In this document: positions 27,066-35,731 of the stretch, piece by piece
How positions within the stretch are numbered: the first letter of the stretch is position 1
Layout of the letters: every line of letters starts with the position of its first letter
Assembly: GCF_023278185.1 (NCBI RefSeq)
Contig: NZ_CP066357.1
Coordinates: forward strand, 62,001-126,000
Source of the DNA: Bradyrhizobium elkanii USDA 76
GTDB lineage: Bacteria; Pseudomonadota; Alphaproteobacteria; Rhizobiales; Xanthobacteraceae
Direction of reading: 5' to 3'
DNA length: 64,000 nt
The notes under the pieces: model-generated
What the model was told of the DNA's origin: nothing
Databases searched by the model: none
The model's input: only the letters and a program-made list of their open reading frames with translations
Program-made: the position numbers and the translations under genes

Positions 27066-27797
27066 ATGCGGATAGTTTGTATCGGTGGAGGGCCGGCTGG
27101 GCTCTATTTCGGCCTGCTGATGAAGTTGCGGCACCAGCAACATCAGATCACGGTGGTCGAGCGTAACAGGCCCTACGACACCTTTGGCTGGGGAGTTGTC
27201 TTCTCCGACGCCATGATGGAGGCAATGAAGGCTGCCGATCCGGAGAGCGCCGACGAGATTGAGGGTGCATTCAATCATTGGGACGATATCGAACTCGTCT
27301 TCAAGGGCACGCGCCAAAGGACTTCTGGCCATGGCTTCGTCGGTATCGGGCGTAAGCATCTATTGAACATCTTGCAGAAGCGTTGCGAAGCTTTGGGAGT
27401 CGAGTTGGTATTCCAGCGTGAGGTCGGCTCCGATCTCGAGTTCACCGATGCCGATCTCGTGGTTGCTTGCGACGGCGTGAATTCACGGATCCGCGATCGT
27501 TACGTCGATCATTTTAGGCCCGACATGGTGGTGCGCCCGAACCGTTTCATTTGGCTCGGCACCAAGAAGGCTTTCGACGCATTCACCTTCGATTTCGAAA
27601 AGACCGAGCACGGCTGGTTTCAGGCGCACATCTACAGGTTCGACAACGAGACCTCGACGTTCATCGTCGAGACCACGGAAGAGGCGTTCAACGCGCACGG
27701 GCTCGGGACGATGGATCAGGAGGAAGCAATCGCATTCTGCGAGGGGCTCTTCGCGGAAACACTGGACGGTGCCAGCTTGATGACCAATGCACGTATG
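27066..27797 (+). pseudogene. Salicylyl-CoA 5-hydroxylase-like monooxygenase, N-terminal part
   Basis: About 244 codons match the FAD-dependent N-terminal half of salicylyl-CoA 5-hydroxylase: [20 protein letters not shown] (Rossmann dinucleotide motif), [35 protein letters not shown] and [15 protein letters not shown]. The complete enzyme is about twice this size or more, often fused to an oxidoreductase. The match ends near MTNARMR, after which the frame enters unrelated sequence. The start Met follows 7 codons after an alternative upstream Met. Confidence 0.85.
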
Positions 27798-27829
27798 CGA
27801 CGGCGCGCGCCTAGCGGGCGCGCGCGAGC

Positions 27830-28017
27830 ATGGAAGCTGCCTTTGAAGACGCCATGGTTACAAATTTTGACAGCTTCTTGCCGGTTGCGGCGGGTCTGCC
27901 CGATCCCGGCCATCATCACGTGATTGCTGCGGCGACCAGGACGCAAGCCGCGACGATTGCAACTGAAAATCTTAGAGACTTTCCGGCGGCAGTTCTTTCC
28001 GACCTGAACATGGAGTC
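27830..28017 (+). pseudogene. PIN-domain toxin C-terminal fragment
   Basis: The frame [20 protein letters not shown] then [20 protein letters not shown] and IATENLRDFPAAVLSDLNME matches the second half of VapC-like PIN ribonucleases (D..H.xAAA and T.N..DFP). The catalytic N-terminal Asp is missing. It abuts the truncated hydroxylase. Confidence 0.65.
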
Positions 28018-28124
28018 AAGCTGGACAGTCCTTGGCAGCTGCGATTCTGGTACAAACTTCGCTTTCGAATATTCCATAATGAAGGTTATGATGAGCGGCG
28101 CGCGCCGGCGAAGAACGCAGGGGG

Positions 28125-28370
28125 ATGATCCACCGTATCATCACCTCCGATGGCCTGTCGCCGGGTCTCAGCTTCCAAGTGGCGCGGACAGACGCGATCC
28201 GCGACAAGCTGGACGGCCACGCCGAGACCTGGGGCAAGCTGACCGCAAAACTGGCTATCGCGCGCAAAGACCAGGATCGCGCCGATCGACAACGGCGCGG
28301 TCGCGGACGAGCAGGGCAGTCCGATGGGGTCTCATTCAACCAGAATATTGATGCCGTCGAGATCGCGTAG
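28125..28370 (+). CDS. Unrecognised 81-aa frame
   Basis: MIHRIITSDGLSPGLSFQVA then a charged helix (KLTAKLAIARKDQDRADRQ). I cannot assign a family. The 5' neighbourhood is debris, and this may itself be a fragment of a larger protein. Confidence 0.3.
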   Translation: MIHRIITSDGLSPGLSFQVARTDAIRDKLDGHAETWGKLTAKLAIARKDQDRADRQRRGRGRAGQSDGVSFNQNIDAVEIA

Positions 28371-29150
28371 GGCGGATACGCACCCCGCTGGAATAGAAGC
28401 TCTCTAGATCCTTGATCATTTGTGTTATGGAGCTTAGCAGCGCTATCCAGGTGATTCTATTTAACTATCTGCGTTCGCATAACATAGATTATGGAATATA
28501 TTCCTATTTCCCGAAAGCTCCGAAATCGCTGGTTAATCTTTAACCGACTGACGTTTCTTACGACGCGTTCGCTTGAAGTTGGCGGACAGCGCCGCGTTGG
28601 CGTCGCCTGCGTTCCCGCTTGCGTCGAACTGGCGCTACCGACGGCATCGGTCGCAGCGTCGTGGCCGGCGACGACTCTGACGCAGCCTGCGCCTTGTCGA
28701 CCGCCTGCTGACGACGCTCACGCTCTTTCTGCCTGGCGGCCTCTTCCCTCGCCCGTTCCTGCGCGCGGCGTCCCTCCTCCCGTTCGTAGGCGAGCGCGGC
28801 TTGCGGAGACGGTTCGCACCCATTGATCGATGCCAATGGCGACCGCTGGGAATTCTCGCTCAAGAGCTTCTGCAACAGCTACGATCTGCTCACCTTCGGA
28901 GTGATCAAGCGTCGGTCTCCCATCCTGCTCGTCGGCTGAGCAGGGCCTATTTCACCGACCGCCCGCCGGGCGAAGGTGGGATCGTCGGAGGGCACATCGA
29001 GCTTGTCCGACCTTCGATCCGGGCTCTCTCTTGCGGATTGAACTCAAGCGGCGCAATCCGGCGGTTAAGTGCCAATGGAGCTTCTCTCTTGAGAGCTCTC
29101 GCTTCATGCTCTAAGTGTACAGCTCGCGCAACCACATCTCAGAAAACACA
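28371..29150. other. AT-richer leader upstream of shc
   Basis: The stretch contains an AT-rich segment at about 28420-28560. A minus-strand frame at 28558-28875 encodes a highly charged helix (EREEGRRAQERAREEAARQK) that could be a small coiled-coil protein but has no clear start signal. No sigma-54 type -24/-12 element or nod/tts box was found. The shc promoter presumably lies at 28900-29140. Confidence 0.4.
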
Positions 29151-31166
29151 ATGACTCTCAGCCTCTTAGAAAACTCCACGATCGTTCGACCTCGCTCCGA
29201 TCGACTGTCTCGCTCGATCCAGGCGGCGATCGATTGGCTGTGGGAAACTCAAGATTCGTCTGGATTCTGGGTCGGTATGGTCGAGTCAAATTCGACCATC
29301 GAGGCTGAGTGGTTGCTGGCCAGCTATATTGTTGGCTTCGAGTTACCATCTGAGAAAGATGTCATCGGGGCTCTGCTGCAACGACAGCGGCCCGATGGAT
29401 CCTGGGGAACATACCCTGGCGCCCCGGATGGCGATATCAACTCGACTGTGGAGGTTTACGCAGCACTGCGGGCCAAGGGATTTGATCCCAATTGCGACGA
29501 ACTGGTTCGCGCTCGTGCATGGATCCTGGAGCACGACGCGATTAGAAACCTCCGCGTGTTCACGCGGTATTGGCTGGCTATGGTGGGCGTTTGGCCTTGG
29601 GAGCATACGCCCAATCTGCCCCCAGAGATTATTCGATTGCCGCTTTGGTTTCCATTCAACATCTACAATTTCGCTCAGTGGGCTCGTGCGACCATGGTGC
29701 CTCTCACCGTCGTCGCGGCACGGACCCCTGTTCGGCCGCTCCCCGGCGGCAGCAAACTCGAAGAGCTGTTTCCATGTACCTACGAGGATCTCGACTTTTC
29801 GATTCCGGCGAAGCGCGCGCGCACCTTCTCGCTAGAATGGCTCTTTTTGAAGATTGATCGCGGCCTTCACAAGGCGCAGAGGCTGAAGCTGATCCCCTTC
29901 CGTGAGAATTCGATCAAGCTGTGCCTTGAATGGATGATCCGGCATCAAGATGCGGATGGTGGGTGGGGAGGTATCCAACCCCCCTGGATATATGGATTGA
30001 TCGCGCTGATTAACGAGGGGTACACCATGGACCACCCGGTGGTGTCTAAGGCGATCGGCGCGCTGACCACACACTGGAGCTATGAGCGAAATGGCGCCAC
30101 TCATATTCAGGCGAGTGAATCTCCAGTATGGGATACTCTGTTAGCAATTCTTGCGCTCCACGAGGCAGGAGTATCTTCAGACAAGACCGAAGTTCGCAAG
30201 GCGCTGGAATGGGCTCTCAATCAGCAGGTTCTCGTCCCCGGTGACTGGGCTATCAAGATTAAGAATGTGCGCCCTGGCGGGTGGGCCTTCGAACGCGCCA
30301 ACAACCATTATCCCGACGTTGACGATACTGCCGTTGCTCTCCTTGTTCTCGGAAAGCTACGATCAACGATCGGCGAACTGCGGCCGAGAGTTGAACGTGC
30401 GATTGAGTTGGGCGTCGAATGGACGTTGGCCATGCAGTGCCGCAATGGCGGTTGGGCTGCTTTCGACAAAGACAACGACAAGGAAATTATCTCAAAGATA
30501 CCATTTTGTAATTTCGGCGAGGCAATTGATCCACCAAGCGTCGACGTCACAGGCCACGTTATCGAAGCCTTTGCGGCGCTCGGGTATGACAAGAACCACC
30601 CCGCTATTCGTCGCGCTCTAGACTACATCCGAAGCGAGCAAGAAGAAGCTGGAAGCTGGTTCGGTCGCTGGGGCGTCAATCATATCTACGGCACCGCTGC
30701 CGTTCTGCCGGCGTTAAAAGCGATAGGCGAGGACATGACGCAGCCCTATGTACTGCGCGCCATTGCTTGGATCCTATCGAGGCAGAATGACGACGGAGGA
30801 TGGGGTGAAACCTGCGCATCCTACATGGACCCTGAGCTTCGAGGACGGGGACCAAGCACGCCGTCGCAAACAGCGTGGGGCCTTATGTGCCTGCTCTCTG
30901 TGAATGCCAGCCCCGAAATCAACGCGGCGCTTCGGAATGGTGTCGAGCATCTCTGCTCAACCCAGAAGAGCGATGGAACTTGGGACGAGGATTACTATAC
31001 GGCGACGGGCTTTCCGGGCTATGGGATCGGCGCTCGTACCAACTCGACCAATCGCTTGCAGCAGGGTACGGAGCTATCACGCGGTTTCATGTTGAGCTTC
31101 AACATGTACCGACACTACTTCCCGCTGCTCGCATTGGCGCGAATCGCGACAAATCCTCCTAGGTGA
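29151..31166 (+). CDS. shc: Squalene-hopene cyclase
   Basis: This class II triterpene cyclase of 671 aa turns squalene into hopene/hopanol, the base of membrane hopanoids, and acts as a monotopic membrane enzyme. The catalytic acid motif PDVDDTAVALLVLG (DxDDTA) sits near residue 388. QW repeats are visible throughout: QRQRPDGSWGTYPG, RHQDADGGWGGIQPP, AMQCRNGGWAAFDKD, SRQNDDGGWGETC and STQKSDGTWDEDYYTATGFP. Length is normal. I chose MTLSLLENS because it fits homologues; an upstream ATG at 29115 would add 12 residues. No hpn genes (squalene synthases, HpnH, RND transporter) accompany it, unlike the usual hopanoid cluster, so it is probably an island-borne paralogue. Confidence 0.94.
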   Translation: MTLSLLENSTIVRPRSDRLSRSIQAAIDWLWETQDSSGFWVGMVESNSTIEAEWLLASYIVGFELPSEKDVIGALLQRQRPDGSWGTYPGAPDGDINSTVEVYAALRAKGFDPNCDELVRARAWILEHDAIRNLRVFTRYWLAMVGVWPWEHTPNLPPEIIRLPLWFPFNIYNFAQWARATMVPLTVVAARTPVRPLPGGSKLEELFPCTYEDLDFSIPAKRARTFSLEWLFLKIDRGLHKAQRLKLIPFRENSIKLCLEWMIRHQDADGGWGGIQPPWIYGLIALINEGYTMDHPVVSKAIGALTTHWSYERNGATHIQASESPVWDTLLAILALHEAGVSSDKTEVRKALEWALNQQVLVPGDWAIKIKNVRPGGWAFERANNHYPDVDDTAVALLVLGKLRSTIGELRPRVERAIELGVEWTLAMQCRNGGWAAFDKDNDKEIISKIPFCNFGEAIDPPSVDVTGHVIEAFAALGYDKNHPAIRRALDYIRSEQEEAGSWFGRWGVNHIYGTAAVLPALKAIGEDMTQPYVLRAIAWILSRQNDDGGWGETCASYMDPELRGRGPSTPSQTAWGLMCLLSVNASPEINAALRNGVEHLCSTQKSDGTWDEDYYTATGFPGYGIGARTNSTNRLQQGTELSRGFMLSFNMYRHYFPLLALARIATNPPR

Positions 31167-31423
31167 GCTTGGATCGGCTTCCGTATCTCGCCAGCTCCCG
31201 CAGCGGCACTCCGAGCGTTTCGATGTTCCCAGCCCAGACAGGGACCGAGAAGTTACGCAGGCATGTCATTCGCCAATCTTGCTGCGTAGAATGCTTCGGC
31301 CATGCGCTTTGTCTGCGCATCGGTCAGGGATGGGATGATGGGACGTTCCTTCAGCAGCGCCTCAGCATCCGCAAGCGCCCTGTCGAAGTCTGCGAGGACC
31401 GTGCGTTGCGGCCACGTTCGCCC

Positions 31424-31966
31424 CGAGCGCCTGCAGCCGATGCTCGCTACGCTTACCGACGCGCCGTTCGACGATCCCGGCTGGGTTTTCGAGGACAAGT
31501 ACAACGGCTTCCGCATGATCGCGGAAATCCGGCGGGGCAAGGTTGCGCTCTACAGCCGCAACGGCAAGATCATCAGCCGCAGCTATATCGAAGTCGCCAA
31601 AGCGCTGGAGGGCGCGAAGGGCGACGCCATGATCGACGGCGAGCTCGTCGCGATCGGAAAGGACGGCGTCTCGCATTTCCAGCTGCTTCAAAACGCGCTA
31701 CGCCATGAAGCGAAGCTCATGTATTACGCCTTCGATCTTATGTTTGAGAATGCAGTGGACTTGCGCAAGCAGCCTCTCCTCGAGCGCAAGAAGCGGCTGA
31801 AGGCGATTCTGCCGCGCGACAAGCTGATCGTCTTCGCTGGCTTCACGGCGCCCGGGCGCACCAGGCCATTCTTCGGCGCCCTGGTCCTCGCCGTGCGGGA
31901 AGACGACGCATGGCGCTACATCGGGCATGTCGGCACTGGCTTCAGCCACAAGGTCCTGGAAGGGTA
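31424..31966 (+). pseudogene. ligD: ATP-dependent DNA ligase (LigD-type) with internal deletion
   Basis: The frame has the ligase active-site motif EDKYNGFRMIAEIRRGKVAL (Lys is the adenylated residue) and DGELVAIGKDG. After RDKLIVFAG it jumps to FTAPGRTRPFFGALVLAVRE and IGHVGTGFSHKVL, which in intact LigD is well downstream. So the middle of the adenylation domain is deleted, the N-terminus is missing, and the 3' end is replaced by the IS6 element. LigD acts in bacterial non-homologous end joining. This copy is dead. Confidence 0.75.
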
Positions 31967-32012
31967 CCGTCAAGTTAACGAATTGGAGCGGCCAAGGGGA
32001 TAGACGAGCGGC

Positions 32013-32780
32013 ATGCCGATCGCCCGGGACCCTCTTTATCGCCGCCATCGCTTCCCACCGGAAGTGATCAGCTATGCCGTTTGGTTGTATTTCCGGTTTC
32101 CCTTAAGCTTGCGCATGGTCGAGGAAATGCTGGCGGCGCGTGGCATTGGCGTGACCTATGAAACCGTGCGCCAGTGGGGACGGAAATTCGGCAAGCCGTT
32201 CTCCGATCGGATCCGCCAGCGCGCACCCGCTCGCGGTGACAAATGGCATCTGGACGAAGTCGTTATCTCGATCGCGGGCGAACAACATTGGCTCTGGCGC
32301 GCTGTCGACCAGAATGGCTTCGTTCTCGACGTCTGGATCCAGCGCCGAAGAGACTCGCGCGCTGCCCAGCGGCTCATGAAGAAGCTCTTGAAATCCGCCG
32401 GCACGCCGCCGCGCGTGATGATCACGGACAAGCTCCGTTCGTACGGCGCTGCGAGGGCGAAGATGGGCTTTCACGTCGAACATCGCCAGCACAAAGCTCT
32501 CAACAATCGGGCCGAGAATTCTCATCAGCCGACGCGGCGACGCGAGCGGATCATGAAGCGTTTCAAATCGTCCCGTCAGGCTCAACGGTTTCTGTCAGTT
32601 CACGATCAGGTCGCGAACCTTTTCCACATCCCCTATCCCGGAGCTGTCACCGCCGACTTCCGTCGTGCTTCGCGCGAGCGAGCCTTCGCGACTTGGCGCG
32701 ACATCTCCACGACAAGCGCTATCGCCGAATCTCGAACCTTTGAGAATGGCCTCCTTCGGCTCGGCGGTCGATTAAGTTGA
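32013..32780 (+). mobile_element. IS6-family transposase and element
   Basis: This 255-aa IS6 transposase has the family start YRRHRFPPEVISYAVWLYFR and an HTH (VTYETVRQWGRKFG). The DDE residues lie in KWHLDEVVISIAG, RVMITDKLRSYGAA and NNRAENSHQPTRRRERIMKR. The native end is near codon 240 (ATWRDIST); the last residues may run beyond the usual stop. It sits between the broken ligD and the parA remnant, whose 3' end it cut. I could not define its terminal inverted repeats with confidence. Confidence 0.88.
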
Positions 32781-32969
32781 AGATGCCACCCGAACGACCG
32801 GGGGATCGGGATGGCCGCGCCGCTCTTTCCATTTTGAAATCGTGCCTTGTGGATCCGCCTCGACAATTGCGACGCGCTCCCCGTTCCCCAACGCTGCGAC
32901 TGCAATTTCGACCGCCAGCGTGCGCTTGCCGCTTCCGCCTTTTTGGGTGACCAGAGCAAGGACATACAT
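32772..32969 (-). pseudogene. ParA-family ATPase N-terminal remnant
   Basis: The 65-codon frame MYVLALVTQKGGSGKRTLAV then ERVAIVEADPQGTISKWKER is the start of a ParA/Soj partition ATPase: the deviant Walker A (KGGSGK, with Arg where Thr or Ser is expected) and the A' box with DPQG. It stops where the IS6 element begins, so the rest of the protein is missing. Confidence 0.75.
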
Positions 32970-32980
32970 CTCCTACGCGT

Positions 32981-33404
32981 CCCGGACGACAACGACATGA
33001 AACGCACGAGTCATCGACATTTAGCCTACCCTTCCCGATGGTGGGTCGCATCAAGAGCGAACGTGGAAATCGCAGCCAAATCGGGACCCAGCGGTGCAAT
33101 ACGTCGGCCAACGTCAGGGGGCCGCGAGAATCACCACGACGTGGCTTTGTAAAATAGTTCGTTATTCGGCCGTGTCACGGATCTTCGCGAAAGGATTGCT
33201 GAGCACCGTCGTACAAGTTTGAAAGCAGAGCCTGCTCGCCTCTCTGGAATGGACACGGCAAGAAGCGGCTGTCGCAGTTGCAGCAAGATGCTGCCGCCTA
33301 CCAGATTGGAGAGGTGATTTGCCTGCCAGCTCGAACTATCGAGCTAATCACAACTTGGGGACAAGCTACGCAATATTTTGCGTGCCCTGCAGGAGGACGC
33401 TGGG
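32981..33404. other. Leader region of the outer-membrane protein gene
   Basis: No gene was recognised. The promoter of the porin-like gene is expected here. AGGAGG at 33391-33396 serves as its ribosome-binding site. Confidence 0.45.
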
Positions 33405-34274
33405 ATGAAGTACAACAAGCAATTGTCGCTCGCGGGCATCATTGCGTTCGGAACGATCGCTTTTGGCAGCGAAAGTTTAGCTGCTGATTTGCCTGCGGCA
33501 CCTGTCGTCGAAGCACCGGCTCCCGTTTATCCTCTCTTCAGCTGGACTGGAGGTTACATCGGAGGCAGTGTAGGCGCGGGTTGGGGTACCAGCCAGACCG
33601 ACCTCGCTGTGGGCAATACATTCATCGGCGCCCCCGTCAACCAGACTGTAAACCAGCTCATCGGCGGCACTGCCGATTTGAATGTGCCATTGCCGCAGGT
33701 GCAGACGAACGGCTTCCTCGGCGGCGTACAAGCCGGTTACAACTTCCATTCCGGTTTGATGGTCTACGGCGTGGAAGGCGATTTTTTATGGAGTGGTATC
33801 AAGGGGCGCAATGGCTGCATTGTCGTCTTGAACTGCACGAACGACACCAAATGGATTGCCGATATCACCGGACGGGTCGGCGTCACGGTGGGCGACCGCG
33901 GCCTAGTCTACATCAAGGGCGGCGCGGCTTGGGCCGATTCCAGCATCGGCATCAACCAGTCCTTTGCCGTTACATCGAACTTGGGGGCTGGCTTTGCTGC
34001 TAACGGTGCTGCCGATGGCAGAGCGAGCAAGAACTTATTTGGCGGCACATTGGGTGCCGGCGTCGAGTATGCCTTCCTGCCCGGCTGGTCAGCCAAACTT
34101 GAGTATGACTACTTCGATTTCGGCAGGCAAGACGCAAGGCTGCCGGTTTCGGTAGCGGGCCGTGTGCAGACGGGCGAAGGTGCGCCTGGTGCCCTCGCTG
34201 TTGGCGTCACGACGCCCGTCTCCTTCAAGCAGCAGCTTCATACGATCCGGGTTGGCGTAAACTACCACTTCTGA
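33405..34274 (+). CDS. Outer-membrane beta-barrel protein (Omp25/RopB-like)
   Basis: This 289-aa protein has a Sec signal peptide (MKYNKQLSLAGIIAFGTIAF, cleaved after SLAA) and then the family start ADLPAAPVVEAPAPVYPLFSWTG. It continues as an eight-stranded-type barrel with alternating aromatic and Gly-rich strands (GGVQAGYNFHSGLMVYGVEG, AKLEYDYFDFG) and ends RVGVNYHF, with the terminal Phe needed for BAM-dependent insertion. It would sit in the outer membrane as a structural or small porin protein. An AGGAGG site 8 nt upstream fixes the ATG at 33405. It is intact and just outside the nested IS3 element. Confidence 0.93.
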   Translation: MKYNKQLSLAGIIAFGTIAFGSESLAADLPAAPVVEAPAPVYPLFSWTGGYIGGSVGAGWGTSQTDLAVGNTFIGAPVNQTVNQLIGGTADLNVPLPQVQTNGFLGGVQAGYNFHSGLMVYGVEGDFLWSGIKGRNGCIVVLNCTNDTKWIADITGRVGVTVGDRGLVYIKGGAAWADSSIGINQSFAVTSNLGAGFAANGAADGRASKNLFGGTLGAGVEYAFLPGWSAKLEYDYFDFGRQDARLPVSVAGRVQTGEGAPGALAVGVTTPVSFKQQLHTIRVGVNYHF

Positions 34275-34308
34275 CAGGCAGGAGCTTTGATCTGCAGTTC
34301 TGTTTCTT

Positions 34309-34340
34309 CTGTTCCTCGTCAGCACCCATGAGACAAATTG
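34309..34340. repeat. 32-bp sequence shared with 57779-57810
   Basis: The sequence starting CTGTTCCTCGTCAGCACCCA and ending GACAAATTG occurs identically at 57779-57810. It includes the start of the IS3 element's left end. It may be target DNA plus terminus of an element that once sat at both places. Confidence 0.7.
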
Positions 34341-34393
34341 AGGGTCTTCACGGAGGGAGGATTTCTGGTTCATCGTAGCCGCAAGGAGCGAAG

Positions 34394-34741
34394 ATGAAAC
34401 AGAAATCCGGGCCGGATAAAGCACCGGCAGAGCAAGTGCTGAAGAACATTCGGCGTCAGACCCGCCGGCAGTACTCGGCGGAAGAGAAGATTCGCATCGT
34501 GCTGGAAGGGCTGCGCGGCGAGGAGAACATCTCGGAGCTTTGCCGCCGCGAAGGTATCGCCGCCTCGATGTATTACGGCTGGTCGAAGGAGTTCCTGGAG
34601 GCCGGCAAGCGCCGGTTGGCAGGCGACACGGCCCGCGCCGCGACGTCCGGCGAGGTGAAGGACCTTCGTCGTGAGGCCACCGCCTTGAAGGAGGTCGTGG
34701 CCGATCTCACCCTGGAGAACCGCTTGCTTAAAAAACGTATG
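34394..34741 (+). pseudogene. IS3 OrfA (5' part) interrupted by IS110-b
   Basis: The frame MKQKSGPDKAPAEQVLKNIR continues through the HTH (EENISELCRREGIAASMYYG) and a leucine-zipper-like segment to ENRLLKKRM, where the IS110 element is inserted. The final codons (NGDGEDEA, stop) are found at 38789-38815, overlapping the OrfB start. So the gene was intact before insertion. Confidence 0.9.
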
Positions 34742-34989
34742 GCCCGCCCCGTCTGCAAGGGGGTCTGCAATTTGACACTGATCAGTCTGCGTCAACGTAT
34801 CCGGCCTCGAAGCGTAGCTTCCGGCCATGATGGAGATACGCGCGCTCCGGTCCTCATAAAGCGTCCGGCATTGAGCCGCCATCTTTTTGACCAGGCTTCC
34901 GAAGCGCCGTTCGACTGTCAGGCCATCTCGTCGTCACCCTCTCGCAAACATCCGCGACAGCCCGACACTTGGCCGGACCGCCAAACCTT
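34742..34989 (-). ncRNA. 3' non-coding segment of IS110-b (bridge-RNA position)
   Basis: In IS1111-type elements the bridge RNA is encoded downstream of the recombinase. This 248-bp stretch contains a strong hairpin (GGCCTCGAAGC-GTA-GCTTCCGGCC, about 34803-34830) flanked by loop-like sequences. I could not find a guide match to its insertion site as clear as that of IS110-a. The assignment is by position only. Confidence 0.35.
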
Positions 34990-35731
34990 CTAAGCCGCCA
35001 TGGTCCTAGTATCCGTGAAGCGCTCTCCGTTTCTCAGCACCGCCCAGGCGATCCGGGCGAGCTTGTTTGCGAAAGCGACAACGGCGACATTGTGATGGGC
35101 GCGCCCTATGAGCGCTTTCGCCCACCGTCCCAGCGGCGTGTCCCGCTCAGCTATATGGGGCAACGCCGCGCGCGCTCCATGGATCAGCTGCTTGCGGAGA
35201 TATGTATTACCGCGCTTACTAATTCCCAGCAGCTTCGGTTTGCCTCCGGTGGTAAACTGACGTGGGACCACGCCAAGCCAGGCCGAAAGATCGCGGCCCC
35301 GATCAAAGAGCTCCGCCCGTCCAATCGCCGCGACAAGCGCAGTTGCCACAATCACGCCGATGCCGGGGATCGTGGTCAGCCGGCGAGCGTCTTCGTTCTC
35401 CTTCGCACAACGGACAAATTCCGCGTCGAAAGCCGCAATCCGACGGTTGAGCTCAGCCCATTGCGTGCGCGCGTCGGCGACCAGCGCGATCATCCGCGGG
35501 CTCAATCCCTCTCCGCCCTGTTCGTCCATCAGTACGCCCAGGAACTGTTCAAGCTTCTGCTTGCCCTGCGGCGCGACCAGGCCGCGCTCAAGCAGAATCG
35601 AGCGCAGCTGGTTGATCAGTGCTGTCCCCGTGGGTCGGTCAAAATCCCCCGGTATGGTCACTTGAAACTCCCCCACCTGATGATCGCCGTCAGCGCCGCT
35701 GAACAGCAGTAGCCGGTCAGGCAGGACGTTT

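Noticed and set aside
34742..34989. Target guide in the IS110-b 3' RNA (ATACGTT and ATCTCC matches)
   Set aside because: The matches are 6-7 nt, and one has the wrong polarity for a guide pairing. It is too weak to claim, unlike the IS110-a case.
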